Source: Rhinopomastus cyanomelas (Eukaryota > Chordata > Aves > Bucerotiformes > Rhinopomastidae). Taken from it: a stretch of DNA of 64,000 bases. Shown here piece by piece: positions 10,700-22,259 of this stretch. Both the position numbers and the translations under genes were made by a program. The stretch lies in contig VXBP01001824.1 of NCBI GenBank assembly GCA_013400115.1, positions 45,829-109,828 of the forward strand. The letters run 5' to 3'. Under the pieces are notes generated by a model. That model had not been told where the DNA came from. It did not search any database and was given only the letters and a program-made list of their open reading frames with translations. The stretch's first letter is position 1. Each line of letters starts with the position of its first letter.

Positions 10700-13600
10700 G
10701 AGCCCTACCTTGCCTCAGAGCTACAGGGTGGCAAGATGAGCACATAGCTAGTCCCCCAAGCACCCAGGGTGCTGGGGTGGGCCACACTGGGAAGTACAGG
10801 TGTCCGGGCGAACCCTGGCAGTCAGGCCCACCTACATGCGCCAACCACCCCTGTGCTGTGCCGCCAGCCTTCCCTCTGTAATCAGGCTTTTAATCAACCA
10901 ACATTGGGGGACAGAGCACAGGCCTGAAGAGCAAATGATGTATGCCAGCATTTTCCAGTCTTTTCTGTGTGACTCATTTTGTGTGCAGCCTGTTTTCCAT
11001 GAGAAGGAGAAGGCAACCCAGATACTACCAGGGATGGGAGGTGTGAAGATTCAGATAACTACAATAAAAATAATCCCAAATTATTTGTTGGGAGAACTCC
11101 AGATGACTATCATTACCAATAACTTCAGTCTCTGAGGTCTGCACGGTTACATGAGACCCAAATGAAACTTGGCCCGAGGTTCCTCTGCCTTTCAGTGACT
11201 GGCTTCCAAATGCCGTCTCTCATAATCTCACATGTATTTTTTCTTGGGTTTCTCACAAATCTTTCAACAGCCTTTGCTCAGGAGTAATCCCCACTAAATC
11301 TAAAGTATGCAGCAGTCCTCCAAAGGAGAGAGTCTGGGAGTAAGATCTAGAAGGAAAACCCTAGGCTGAAAACAAATGATTAATTGCAAGGAAGTAGGTA
11401 AGAAGAAGGTCACAGAATACTAGTGCTTCTCCATTATTTAAACTTAATCATCGGCATATAAATCACCGCATCCTAACATGAAAACTTTCTGTACCATTGA
11501 GACTTGCTCAAAAGATGTGTTTTGGTTAGTGGCCTAATGAGTGTTCTCAGGGAACAGGGCAACACGAGCAAACAATAATGGCAAGATTAAATGAATCAAA
11601 GAAAACTTATGTAGTTAATTAACAACATAAAGCTACCTAAAAGGCATGAAACATGCAGGCCTGATTATTAGCTGCTTGAACTGACAGCTCCATGGATTTG
11701 TGGAGCTGAGCCACCTGGCACCAGAGCAGAATCTGCCTTATATGTCTCTCAGCAAAGAAGAAAATCAAACCAAACTTGCTCAAACTCTAACCATTGCTTG
11801 TCTACGTTGATAACTATAAGCTAATAACCACCTTTTGCGTCCACTTAATTCTTTATTATGATAAAGGCTTATCATTGTGCAAACTCATTAGTAGAGCTTA
11901 TTCTCTGCTCACTACTTTTACATTCACTAACATAAACAGCCCCAAGCACGGATGAATAAACCACTAGCTTTGAAATCCAACAGAATGGAGAGATTTATGC
12001 TCATGATCACCTGAAGCAGATGAATACAATACACTACCCTCCACCACTAACATTTCTCACCCAACCATGAGCCATTTTATACGTTTGAAATCTTAAGCAC
12101 GGTAAGAACGGCTGCATCAGTCCAGCAACATCTGGGGAGATACGTGTGCCATAAGGGCACGAGAACTCAGATATCTCTGATGCATCTGGACTGCAGGCAA
12201 GAGGAGGCATCTCCAGGTGTTACCTCCAGTGCAGACCAAGATTCTTTGGAAAGGATTGAAATTGGAGCCTGTTGATTGGATCCCAGCCCTTGTAGCCTGC
12301 TTCTCCTCCTAAAGCAGTAAAGGCTGGGATCCAGACAAGGCTTTCCAAGTTTACCTTATGGAGACACAGCTGGTGGTCACACACATGCTCTGGAGAGTTC
12401 TACAGCCCACTCATGGGTAGGAGGGCAGAAAGGGCATGGCCATCTTTCACCACTGTACATCCCTATCAGTGCAAGGGATGCATGGCACAGCAGAGGGTGG
12501 GCTAATATCTGGAGATGGCAGAAGAACTTTGGCAAATAAAAAGACTTTTTCTTATCTAAGAACTGTGGCTGTATGAAGCAGGAGTGTCATATCCCAGAGT
12601 GAAATGTTGGACATCCTGTTGGCCTACTCCTTCCCAACATTTCCGCACACACACAGACATGTGAATAGCACACATTTACATGCATACAACTGCCTCACCA
12701 GCAGAATGGAAACGTGTCCATTTAGAGACTAAAACATCAGAGAAATAAAATGTAAAGAATGACTGAGAGCAATGGCAGCAGAAATGGCTTCCTCAGCTCC
12801 CGACGACCCGTAAGCTGGAGTGAGCTGTTTGAAGTCTGTTGCTTGGACAAGGGGTGCCAACCAGGGTACTGTGTGAGAACACAGATGAGAAGATTATTTA
12901 TGGAACAGAGTGCAAGAAGTCAAGAGGACTTTGTGGCTCTGCCACACTGCCCTGTGTATGTGACCCTTTCACATGCCTAGCAAACGCTGGCTTATATATG
13001 CGTGGGCAGTATTTTTCTTAGTCTTTTCAGAAGCAAAGCAACATCAAAATAATGAAGTTGATGAAAATAATTTGAATACTGAATAATGATCCCCCACACA
13101 ACTTCTATGGCTCAACTGGCAAAAGCATTCTTACTTAACCCCTGTCACCGACAGCACTTGAGTCAATAACCAAGTACTAAGACATTTCAAAGCTTCTCCC
13201 AATAAACTTAGAGCAATGTAAGAAATCATTGTAGTTGTGCAAGTCTCAGGCTCCTTCCTCTTCACCTTGTATACATGCATGATCTGTGGAGAACACAGTA
13301 AGAGAGGCAGGAGCATGCAAAGTCAGCCTGAACACCCTGGGAAAACTCTAAACCAAATCTGCTTCATGGATCCCCATGCCCTCCCAGACAAGCTACCCAC
13401 AGCTAAACCTACCTCTAGGATGACACAAAAGGGAACAAGTGCTTCTGACCTCCTGGAGGTGTTGAGAGGACACAATTCCTTGTCTGCAGGGCACACAGGT
13501 CCTGCTGCTGTGGAGACTGCCTGCGCAGCGGCTCCAGAGCAAACACTCATGCAAGTGAAGAGGCCAACAAACTTGCACAGATGGAAGGTAGAGGTTGTGC

Positions 13601-15490
13601 AAGAGCTCTGGTGATTTACATCTGCTATCTGTAGGTAGGGATGAAACACAGGTTGCCTGCAGTGAGCTTGCACGCTCATACATGCTCACCCCAGAGGAGA
13701 GTAACACGGAGCCCTTGGATCTCAGTCAAGTGATTCAGGCACTGAGCAGCACATGCAGGATGGGGAGCTGCTAGCCAGCTACTTGTTGGGTGGGCTACCT
13801 TGACTGGGAAAAGGAATTGGAGATTCAAGAACAAGAAGAGAATAAAAGTGCAAGTCATAGTTTAATGTCTGTTAGCCTAACACAGAATTTCATGGCAGTT
13901 TACAGACCTGTGCAGGAGAACAAAGTAGGAAGTGCCTAATTTTATATGGCAGAGGGGTGTTGAGCTAAAGATGAGACTTAATTCGTGGAACGCAGGATTT
14001 GCCTTCTTTTGAGTCGTATTCCACCTCTCACTACTCACTCTTCAGGTGAAAACATCACCTGCATGTGGCAGAGCCTGTTTTGTTATGGGACTGAGTTCAG
14101 GGAGGAAACTGGCTTCTGATGCTCTGCATGGCTCTGTCAATGAATGATGTATGAAGATGCAGGCAGACCTGGAGATACAGGGAAGCAACTGATTAAAAGA
14201 GAACACTGCAAAAACCCACCGCCTAAACAAGGGATCTAAATTGCACAGAAGCTGGTAGTAATTTGCATGCTTGGTATTAGGTGTTGATGGCATCTCTCTC
14301 CCTGCTGCACCAAAACATGTTTTATATGCACAGATAAAGGAAGCTGCCAACCAGCCCGATGTTTGTGTTAGTTTTAGAGAACCCCCACAAATAATTTCAA
14401 AGCTTAGAAGAAAATAAGAAAGCTGTAGCTCTGCAGACCGTCACCATTTCCTTCCAGAGCAATTCTGTATGTTTGACATCTTATCTATTGTTTATGTCAG
14501 GCAAACACCGCTGGACACCACACAGAGTGGGCTGCAGCACTAACTCGGTGAGCAAATACCTCCAAGTCTCAGTGATTCATCGCTCCATGGAGCTCTCGCT
14601 TTAATCACAGAGGACTGACAGATGAGGAAGACCATGAGGATTTATGTTTTTTGGACAGAGCGACAGCTGTCCCATGAATTCCAATCCAAATCTAAAAATC
14701 TATGGTTTTATTAGAAAGTGACAGCAGTAATGGCAAAGGGTTGAGAGACCAACTGCTCCCCAGGACAGTAGTGCCATGTGACAGAGCAACCCCCTTAAAA
14801 ATTCATCTCAAATGAAGGCTTTTCATGAAAGATTAATCTGTGAGCTCATCTCTAGTGGATGCAATCTTGGTCTCTGAGTGTTGGGCTGCCCATTTATCAC
14901 AGACATGAAGATGCACAGAGTTTAGTGCCAGGACCTTGCAAGCTCCAATTAGCCACAGAGCATCCCCCAGCTTACTGGCATCCTTGTGTGGTCTGGCATT
15001 TCACTGAGACCTTTTCAACACCCACTCCGCTAGTTTGGTGTCTGTATCACATTTTGCGTAAGAAACTGATGCTCCCACCACAGTTGCACTGCTCTACCAC
15101 ATACAGCTGAGTCCTGTCTGTGAGCAGCAACCCATACAACTCATGAAGAAAGGAAGGCTTTCATTCTGAGGCTGTGGCTGCAGTGTACCACCAGGAATTG
15201 AGAGACCTGGGCTCTGTCGTCCCTTGCAACTCTCACATCTGCAGGTGAATAGTTTCCTTGTCTATGGGATACGGTTTCTCCATCTCTGAAATGGCAAAGC
15301 TGTCTCTCTGGGGTGTTTATTCACAAAAATGGATTTGAGCCTTTCAGCTGGGTGGAGATATAAAAGTGCAAAGTGCTGGTACAGGCAGCAGCTGTGGCTG
15401 CTGACACCCAGAAATAAAGAGGAAGAACTGAAGGAGGGGCAAACTGAATGCTTTCCCATGGCCTGCAACAGAGTCTTCCGTATAAATCAA
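10700..15490. other. Unique non-coding sequence, about 4.8 kb
   Basis: No gene or transposon recognised. The part 11370-11700 is AT-rich and contains homeodomain-type words such as AGTTAATTAAC (about 11614) and a MEIS/PBX-like TGACAGCTC near 11682. It reads like a conserved regulatory element, but conservation cannot be tested here. Confidence 0.4.
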
Positions 15491-15494
15491 TAAA

Positions 15495-15575
15495 TCACAT
15501 AATCATTAAGGTTAGAAAGGATTCTAAGATCAACAAGCTCAATCTTCAACCCAACATCTCCACGACCACTAGAAT
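15495..15575 (-). mobile_element. CR1: Short old CR1 LINE 3' remnant
   Basis: About 80 bp resemble the CR1 pre-tail block on the minus strand (an AATCATTAAGGTTAGAAAGG-like start, then CCAACATCTCC). High divergence and short length limit certainty. Confidence 0.55.
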
Positions 15576-16659
15576 GCACTTCTATTTCTGAGGCTGCTGC
15601 TGCCTGCTAAGGAGATACAAGGGACCCTTCTGCAGAGGCTGCTCCCAGACTGGACTGTTCCTTCAAAGGTGATATCTGCCTTCTAGCCTGAAAAAAATTT
15701 CCATGCGAATGGTGCCCTCTTTCCATCCCGATTTGAACCACTTAGAGCTGAGAGCTGTTCCAGCCCGAAGGCACTCAATTAATCAAGATGTGTCAGTCTG
15801 TACCTGCTGCGAGGACTGAACCATGCGGCTGCTGAGGTGGCCATTACAGCTTCCCATCAGGGTAGTTTAGGGCCGGTTGATTTGTCTGTTTGATTTCAGT
15901 TTTCAGTAGCTGTAAAAACAGCACAAATAATCAAAAGGGGGAAAAATAAAATAGCTCAAATACTTGCTTTCCAACCACACATCCTGCAGCTCTTTGCAGA
16001 AAGCAAAGTCAAAGACAAGGTTGCATTCACAAGCTGATGCCCATTTCGTCATCATGCACCACACGGGTAACGTGTTGGATGTAGAGATTCTGTCTGTGAG
16101 GCACAGGGACAATACAGGTTAATGGCCAGCCAGTGCTGCCAAGGCAACGCCAAGACCTTTTTCCTTGGAGAGGAGGTAGAATCCTGTGTGAAGCCCATTA
16201 CAGCGCAGTGATATGTCGGCATGGCTGTCTCTGAGCTTGGGAAGAGGAGGGTCACCACTCCCAGACCTGCTGGAAGCTGCTGCTTCTCACTCAGCTATAA
16301 TTGACAGGGCTTTTGTCGCTTAGTGGGATATCATGCAACGAACCTGTCTCCTTCTAGGAAAGGGCAGTCTGTTCAGAGCTTTAAAATTGTTTATGATAAC
16401 ACTCTTCCACTTTCTGTTCTCATTTGCTTTCAGCAGTGATCAGAAATGTGCTATTGTAAGGAGAAGGATTCTCGAGGAACTGATTTGAGTGACTAACGGA
16501 GATTTTGCTGCATCCTCATGGTGCACTTTTACCAATTTATTAGAAAAGACTGCTGCTTTTTCTTGAGCTCTACCTCTTTTGGACAGGCAGCATCAGTAGC
16601 CAGAACCACCACTGAAGTTTCTGCACGAAAACATCTTCACTTGAAACTTAAGTTGTTGG
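15576..16659. other. Unique non-coding sequence
   Basis: Nothing recognised. Confidence 0.5.
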
Positions 16660-16664
16660 TTTTT

Positions 16665-17020
16665 CTTGGGGAGACCTCATTGCTCTTTACAACTATCTGA
16701 AAGGACGTTGCAGTGTGGTGGGGGTTTGTCTCTTCTCCCAAGTCACTTGCGATGGGATAAGTGGAAACTGCATTCAGTAGTGCCATGGGAGGTTTAGATT
16801 GAACATCAGGAGAAATTTCTTCACTGACAGAGTGGCCACACGTTGGAACAGATTGCCCAGGGAGGGGGGGGCATCACTATCCCTAGAGGGGTTCAAAAAA
16901 CAAGTAGATGTGGCCCTGGGGAACAGGGTTTGGTGGGCAGCGTAAGGTTGGGTTGACAGTTCTTGACTGAACTGTCTTGAAGTCTTGAAGTCTCTTCCAA
17001 CCTTAATGATTCTGTGATGT
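16665..17020 (+). mobile_element. CR1: CR1 LINE 3' copy, about 355 bp
   Basis: The plus-strand copy starts in the ORF2 C-terminal segment (GGGGAGACCTCATTGCTC at about 16668) and ends with a degenerate tail at 17007-17019. A run of eight G lies near 16864-16871 inside it, and CTTGAAGT is duplicated near 16977. It is diverged and its frame is broken. Confidence 0.85.
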
Positions 17021-17852
17021 TTTTCTACGTCTATTTTCACTTCTGTAGCAGGTCACTTCTACCCACCACCCGAGCAAGACCAAGTGTTGTTTCTGACGAT
17101 GTTACCCCAGAGACACTTTTTTCCCCCCTGCCATTTGTGGGAGAGGTGAGAACTGTCTCCTAAGCTCGTTACTGTGGCTGTAGTCAGCTGTCAAGAAAAA
17201 CATTAAAGATATTTGGGTATGTACATAAAATAAAGCAGTATCAAACAAATGCTTAGCGATTAGGATAAAGTAAAAATAACAAGCCAACAGCAACTTTGAA
17301 GTTCCTACAGGAACACAAAATGCTGTTTTCTTTGGAAAAGGGTTTCCTGTGGTGTTGCCTCCATACGTGCAAGATGATGACGCAGCTAACTCGCGAGTTC
17401 TGTACGTTCCCAGCTGAAAGAGCAGGAGAAAAAGGACAAGTTAGAAATTGCCACCACAGCTGGGATTTTTGATCACAGATGACTTTTAGTAGCAACACAA
17501 GTCCTGGGATGAGATGATGAAGCATCAGAAAGAGAGTAAAAAGTTGCATTTCGAGGTATTGCCTGGTGATTTGGTGGCTGACAGCTTTGCCAATACACTA
17601 CAAGGCTGACAGCACCATGGGCTGTGATGCTCCAGACCATCTATCAGCTTAGCACTTCTGTTCTGGAGAGAAACTCTGAATTTTGCCTGCTTTCCCGTTC
17701 CCCAAAAGGGGATAAATAAGCGGTATCAAACACCAACAGACTCCAAGCTCTGCCATTAGAGTACTTCTAACATTTTAATGACTCAGGAGCCAGGCACTTT
17801 TTTGTTTGGTTTGTGCAGAACCACAGAAACAATATCTGTGGCTTAGACAGGT
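17021..17852. other. Unique non-coding sequence
   Basis: Nothing recognised between two plus-strand CR1 copies. Confidence 0.5.
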
Positions 17853-18725
17853 AGACTCCTTGCTAGATTAAAAACTGGCTGACAGACTGAGCCCAGAGAG
17901 TAGTGGTGAATGGGTTTCAATCCGGTTGGCAACCAGTCACAAGTGGTGTCCTTCAGCGCTTAGTTTTGGAACCATTCTGGTTTAACATCTTTGTCAATGA
18001 CCTGGATGAGGGGATTGAATGCCCTCTCAGTAAATTTGCAGATGACATGACATCAAGAGGGAGCGTCAATCTGCTTGAGGGTAGGGAGGCACAGAAGAGG
18101 CATCTGGACAGGCTGGAGCAATGGGCTGAGGCCAGTAGGATCAGGTTTAACAAAGCCAAATGCTGGGTTCTGAACTTCGGTCACAACAACACCCAGTAGC
18201 TACGGGCTGGAGGAAGAGGGACTGGAGAGCTGCTTGTTGAACGAGGACCGGGAGCTGTGGGATGACAGCCAGCTGAACAGAATGCCCAGGTGGCCAAGAA
18301 GGCACATGGCATCCTGGCTTGGATCAGGAATGGGGTAACCAGCAGGAGGAGGGAGGTGATGGTACCTGTACTCTGCACTCATGAGACCCCATCTAGAGTA
18401 CTGGGTCCAGTTTTGGGTGCCACCGTATCAGAAGGTCATTAAGGGGCTGGAGAGGGACCAGAGAAGGGCAACAAGGCTGGTGAGAGGGCTGGAGAACAGG
18501 CCCTGTGGGGAGCGGCTGAGGGAACTGGGGTTTATTTAGTCTAGAGCAGAGGAGAATGAGAGGAGACCTCTTTGCTCTCTACAACTACCTAAAAGGAGGT
18601 TGTAGCGAGGCTGGTGCTGGTCTCTTCTCCCAAAGTGCTACTGATAGGATGAGAGGAAATGGCCTCAATTTGTGTCAGGGAAGGTTTCGACTGGATCATA
18701 GGAAGAAGTTCTCTACTGAGAGAGT

Positions 18726-18733
18726 CACTAGGC
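18726..18733. repeat. Left target site duplication of the hAT element
   Basis: CACTAGGC, repeated exactly at 18936-18943 on the other side of the insertion. Removing the insert and one copy restores uninterrupted CR1 sequence. The form NNNTANNN fits the Buster-type hAT target preference. Confidence 0.85.
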
Positions 18734-18935
18734 CAAGGGTCCGCAAACCCCGGCCTGCAGGCTGGATACAGCCTGCCAGGGCATCCAATCTGGCCCATGG
18801 GTCGGCCGGTACTCCCCCTCCTGCCAAGCGGCCGCAGTTCACCATTTCCTGCCTACTGCGGGGCCAGGCTCTGGCCCCCGACATGGTCCGAGGACAGGGA
18901 ACCGGTCCCATGTTTAAAAAGTTTGAGGACCCCTG
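18734..18935. mobile_element. Non-autonomous hAT-like DNA transposon (202 bp)
   Basis: The element is bounded by imperfect terminal inverted repeats: left CAAGGGTCCGCAAAC and right (reverse complement) CAGGGGTCCTCAAAC, 13 of 15 identical. This terminal pattern is typical of hAT/Charlie-type elements. It is flanked by the perfect 8-bp duplication CACTAGGC. The interior is GC-rich and has no transposase frame, so it must have been moved in trans. It sits inside a CR1 copy and is therefore younger than that copy. Confidence 0.85.
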
Positions 18936-18943
18936 CACTAGGC
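18936..18943. repeat. Right target site duplication of the hAT element
   Basis: CACTAGGC, identical to 18726-18733. An 8-bp duplication is diagnostic of the hAT superfamily among common vertebrate DNA transposons. Confidence 0.85.
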
Positions 18944-19097
18944 ACTGGAACAGGCTGCCCGGGGAGATTGTGGAGTCCCCATTCCTGGAGGTGTTTAAAA
19001 ACCAAGTAGCTAGAGCCACTTGAGGTCATGGTCTAGGGAGATGTTGGAATGACGGCTGTGCTTGCTGATCCCAGAGGTGCTTTCCAGCCATGATGAT

Positions 19098-21338
19098 TCA
19101 CAGAATCACAGAATCACAGAACATTAGGGATTGGAAGGGACCTTGAAAGATCGTCCAGTCCAATCCCCCTGACACAGCAGGATCACCTAGATCAAACCGC
19201 ACAGAAACATATCCAGGTGGGTTTTAAATGTCTCCAGAGAAGACGACTCCACAACCCCCCTGGGCAGCCCCTTCCAGTGCTCTGTCACCCTCACTGTGAA
19301 GAAGTTCCTTCTCACATTCATATGGAATCTCCTATGTTCCATCTTACACTCATTGCCTTTGGCCTATCATTAGATGACACTGAGAAGAGTCTGGCTTCAT
19401 CCTCCTGACACCCACCCTTCACATATTTATAAATATTAATGAGGTCATCCTTCAGTCTTTTTTTTTGTAAGCTGAAGAGACCCAACTCCCCAAGACTTTC
19501 CTCATAAGGGAGATGTTCCTCTCCCTCCATCCTCTTTGTGGCTCTGCGCTGGACTCTTTTCAGCAATTATGTGTCCTTCTTGAACTGAGGAGCACAAAAC
19601 TGGACACAATACTCCAGATGAGGTCTCAGCAGAGTATATTAGAGTGGAAGGAAAACCTCTCTTGATCTGCTAACCACCCCCTTTCTGATCCACACCAGAA
19701 TGCCCCACAAAGGCACATTGCTGGCTCATAGTCATCCTGCTGTCCACTAGGAACCCCTGGTCCCTTTCTCCCACACTGCTTTCCACAAGCTCAGTCCTCA
19801 ACCTATACTTGTACCTAGGGTTGTTCTTGCCCAGATGCAAGACTCTACACTTGCCCATGTAATACTTCATTAAATTTCCCCTCACCCGGATCTCCAGCCT
19901 GTCCAGATCTTGCTGAATGGCAGCACAGTCTGCTGGGGTGTCGGCGACACCACCCAGCTTTGTGTCATCAGCAAACTTGCTTACAGTGTTCTCTAATCCC
20001 TCATTCAAGTCATTAATGAATAGATTGAACAGGACTGGTCCCAGTACCGACCCTTGGGGGACTCCACTAGATACAGGCCTCCAACTAGACTCTGTCCCAT
20101 TGACCGCTACTGTCTGGCTTCTATCCTGAAGCCAGTTTACAATCCACCTCACTACCTCATCATCTAGACCATGCTGCCACAGCCTGGCTGTGAGGATGCT
20201 GTGTGAGACTCTGTCAAATGCCTTACTGAAGTCAAGATAGACCACATCCACTGTTTTGTCATCATCTATCCACCTGGTTCTATCCTCATCAAAGGCTATC
20301 TGGTTGGTCAAGCATGATTTCCCCTTGGTGAAGCCATGCTGACTGTCCCTAATGACCCTCCTGCCCTTGATGTGCCTGGAGACAGCATAAGGGATAAATT
20401 ATTCCATCACATTTCCTGGGATGGAAGTGAGGCTGACCAGTATATACTTACCCTGGGCCTCCTTCTTACCCTTTTTGAAGATTGGAGTGACATTTGCTAT
20501 CCTCCAATCCCCAGGCACCTCTCCTGATCCCCAGGACTTAGCAAAGATGATGGAGAGTGGCCTAGCAATGACTTCCGCCATCTCCCTTAGCACACGCAGG
20601 TGCATCCCATCTGGGCCTATGGATTTGTGCACATCCAGTTTGCTCAACTTATCCCTAACCCAGTCCTCATCAACCAAGGCAAGTTCCTCTCTTGCCTTAA
20701 CTTCCTCTGGGGTCTCAAACCATCTAGGGCTTGATATCAGTTCAACCCCTAGAAGTATAGACAGAAGCAAAGAAAGTGTTGAGTATCTCTGCTTTCTCTG
20801 TATACTCTGTCTCCAGGGCACCCATCTTATTCAGCAGGGGGCCTACATTGCCTCTAGTTTTAGTTTTACCTGCAGTGCATTTGAAGAAGCCCTTTCTGTT
20901 GCCCTTGACCTCTCTTGCAAGGTTTAATTCCAAGGAGGCCTTGGCTTTCCTAGTTGCATCCCTATGTCCTCTCACTAGAGCCTTATAGTTGTCTCAATTG
21001 GCCATCTCCTCCTTCCATGACCTATAGACTTTCTTCTTCCCCTTGACTTTGCCCAGCAGCTCCCCATCTAACCACGCAGGTCTTCTGGCTTCCTTCCTTG
21101 GCTTCCTACCTGTTGGAATGCTCTGTTCTTGGGCTTGAAAGAAGTGGTCTTGGAATGTTAACCAACTGTCTTGTGTCCCTTTACCTGCCAGTGCCCTGTC
21201 CCATGGGGTTTCCCCTAGCAATTGCTTGAAGACCAATGTTGGCCCTGCTGAAGTGCAAGGTTTTGTGACTCGAGTAAGATTTCTCAGGTGTTTAACCTCG
21301 CTTGCTAACCTCACATGCAGTTCTGCGTTGCCAGACAA
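19098..21338 (-). mobile_element. CR1: CR1 LINE, long 5'-truncated copy (about 2.24 kb)
   Basis: This is the longest CR1 in the window. On the minus strand it runs from upstream of the reverse transcriptase domain (near 21338) through the whole catalytic region to the 3' end at 19098. The tail is a short run of a CAGAATCA-type repeat (19098-19121). Full CR1 copies are about 4.5 kb, so ORF1 and the endonuclease domain are missing. Its 3' end abuts the 3' end of the plus-strand copy to the left, suggesting insertion at that copy's tail. Confidence 0.93.
19318..21338 (-). pseudogene. CR1 ORF2 pseudogene with reverse transcriptase domain
   Basis: The polyprotein is split into open pieces at 20994-21338, 20742-20975, 20399-20821, 19670-20311 and 19318-19566, in sense order. 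The first two cover the linker before the polymerase (RRPAWLDGELLGK and KKTRGNVGPLLN-like motifs). The third has the early polymerase motifs (GPDGMHLRVLREMA, VPGDWRIANVTPIFKKG). The 213-codon piece holds YLDFSKAFD at residues 25-33, SSGVPQGSVLGP at 81-92 and the catalytic FADD at 113-116. The fifth is the C-terminal segment. Frameshifts and stops between pieces make it inactive, though the catalytic residues themselves are kept. Confidence 0.88.
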
Positions 21339-21339
21339 T

Positions 21340-22064
21340 TCTAATACTCAGTGTCACATATAAACACCAAGAGAGAGCTGCAGAGACCAGGGAAAACATG
21401 CCGTAGTGACCCATGCTCCTCTGTACCTGTGTGTACAGGCACACTGCTGTTTGGGGGTGCACAGGCAGCCTAAATTTTCCAGGTGAATGTGTTACTCTTC
21501 CTCCAGACTTCTCCCTGCTTGTAACCTGCCTGCCTCCAACAGGGGTTTGGCTGGGGAACAGATCCACCACAAGTCTCTTCCAATAGCCTCCAGCTCATCT
21601 CTCTTTCCACCTGATGCTGAGTAAGGTCTGGCTTTTAACCCTTAGGGTACTGCACTTGACCCTAGCACCCATGGCAAATATCTTCATAAATAAATGCTTA
21701 AGTGGTCAGGAAGGCAATGATAGGATTCAGGAGAAGAACAGCATAAACAAAACTTAATCAAACTGTCTGGCCACTACGTCATGAAAGAAAGGTTTTGCGA
21801 TGGTTGACATGTCATTCGCAAGAGCCCTGCCTGCAGTTGCCAGAACAGAAACAGGTCCTTTACATTCTAACCATCAGTCAGGGAGAGGAACACAGACGCC
21901 CACCTGCCTGGCCAGTGAGGGAGCTCAAACAATGGGTGTAAGCACAGCCGCCTTGTTTGCACAAAACGCTGGTCCATGAAGAAGCAGCCAATGCCTGACT
22001 GTGCTGCGTGTGGCCCTCTAATTCATACTGACACATGCATCTGTGCAGCGGGTCTCCCAGTCTC
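21340..22064. other. Unique non-coding sequence
   Basis: Nothing recognised between the long CR1 and the SINE. Confidence 0.5.
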
Positions 22065-22072
22065 GTGATATG
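22065..22072. repeat. Possible left target duplication of the SINE
   Basis: GTGATATG at 22065-22072 recurs at 22249-22256 at the SINE's 3' edge. The right copy overlaps the tail microsatellite, so this could also be microhomology used at priming; CR1-type insertions usually lack clear duplications. Confidence 0.45.
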
Positions 22073-22256
22073 GGGGGCACCCGGTTGGCTCAGTGGGCAG
22101 AGCATGGGACTCTGAATTCCTGGGGTCATGGGTTCAAGCCCCATGTAGGACATCTTGAGACAGTATGTATGCTTACCCTGCTCCAGCAGTGGGGGTTGGG
22201 CTTAGATGATCTTTCAAGGTCCCTTCCAACCTGTAACCTTTGTGATTTGTGATATG
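22072..22256 (+). mobile_element. tRNA-Lys-like SINE with CR1-like 3' tail
   Basis: Three modules in order: a tRNA-like head (22077-22151), a short linker (about 22152-22177) and a 3' part (about 22178-22248) matching the CR1 pre-tail block (AGATGATCTTTCAAGGTCCC at 22204-22223), ending in a TTTGTGA-type tail repeat. The head has polymerase III box A TGGCTCAGTGGG at 22086-22097 and box B GGTTCAAGCCC at 22131-22141. It aligns with vertebrate tRNA-Lys along its length, with the anticodon position reading CTG (22112-22114). The structure matches SINEs mobilised by CR1 in birds and turtles. GTGATATG occurs at both edges as a possible target duplication. I cannot assign it to a named family. Confidence 0.85.
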
Positions 22257-22259
22257 CAG

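Larger units (their letters stand above)
17903..19023 (+). pseudogene. Broken CR1 ORF2 (reverse transcriptase C-terminal part)
   Basis: Two open pieces remain. The first (17903-18199) holds the region around the reverse transcriptase catalytic motif: a degenerate VPQG block (TSGVLQRLVLEP) and FADD at about residues 45-48, followed by the usual basic region. The second (18556-19023) encodes the last ORF2 segment. The hAT insertion plus its duplication adds exactly 210 bp, that is 70 codons without a stop, so this frame reads through the transposon and returns to normal CR1 sequence (HWNRLPGEIVESP). The region between the pieces has frameshifts. It is not functional. Confidence 0.8.
17853..19097 (+). 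mobile_element. CR1: CR1 LINE, about 1.04 kb plus a nested hAT element
   Basis: The plus-strand copy starts inside the reverse transcriptase region and runs to the 3' end near 19097. It is interrupted by a 202-bp hAT-like insertion (18734-18935). Its tail lies against the tail of the long minus-strand CR1 that follows, so the pair is tail to tail. Its GAGGGTAGGGAGGC block is shared with the copy at 54467, indicating the same subfamily. Confidence 0.9.

Noticed and set aside
22077..22151. Functional tRNA gene
   Set aside because: The anticodon position is altered, the acceptor arms pair poorly, and the tRNA-like part is fused to a linker and CR1 tail. It is a SINE head.
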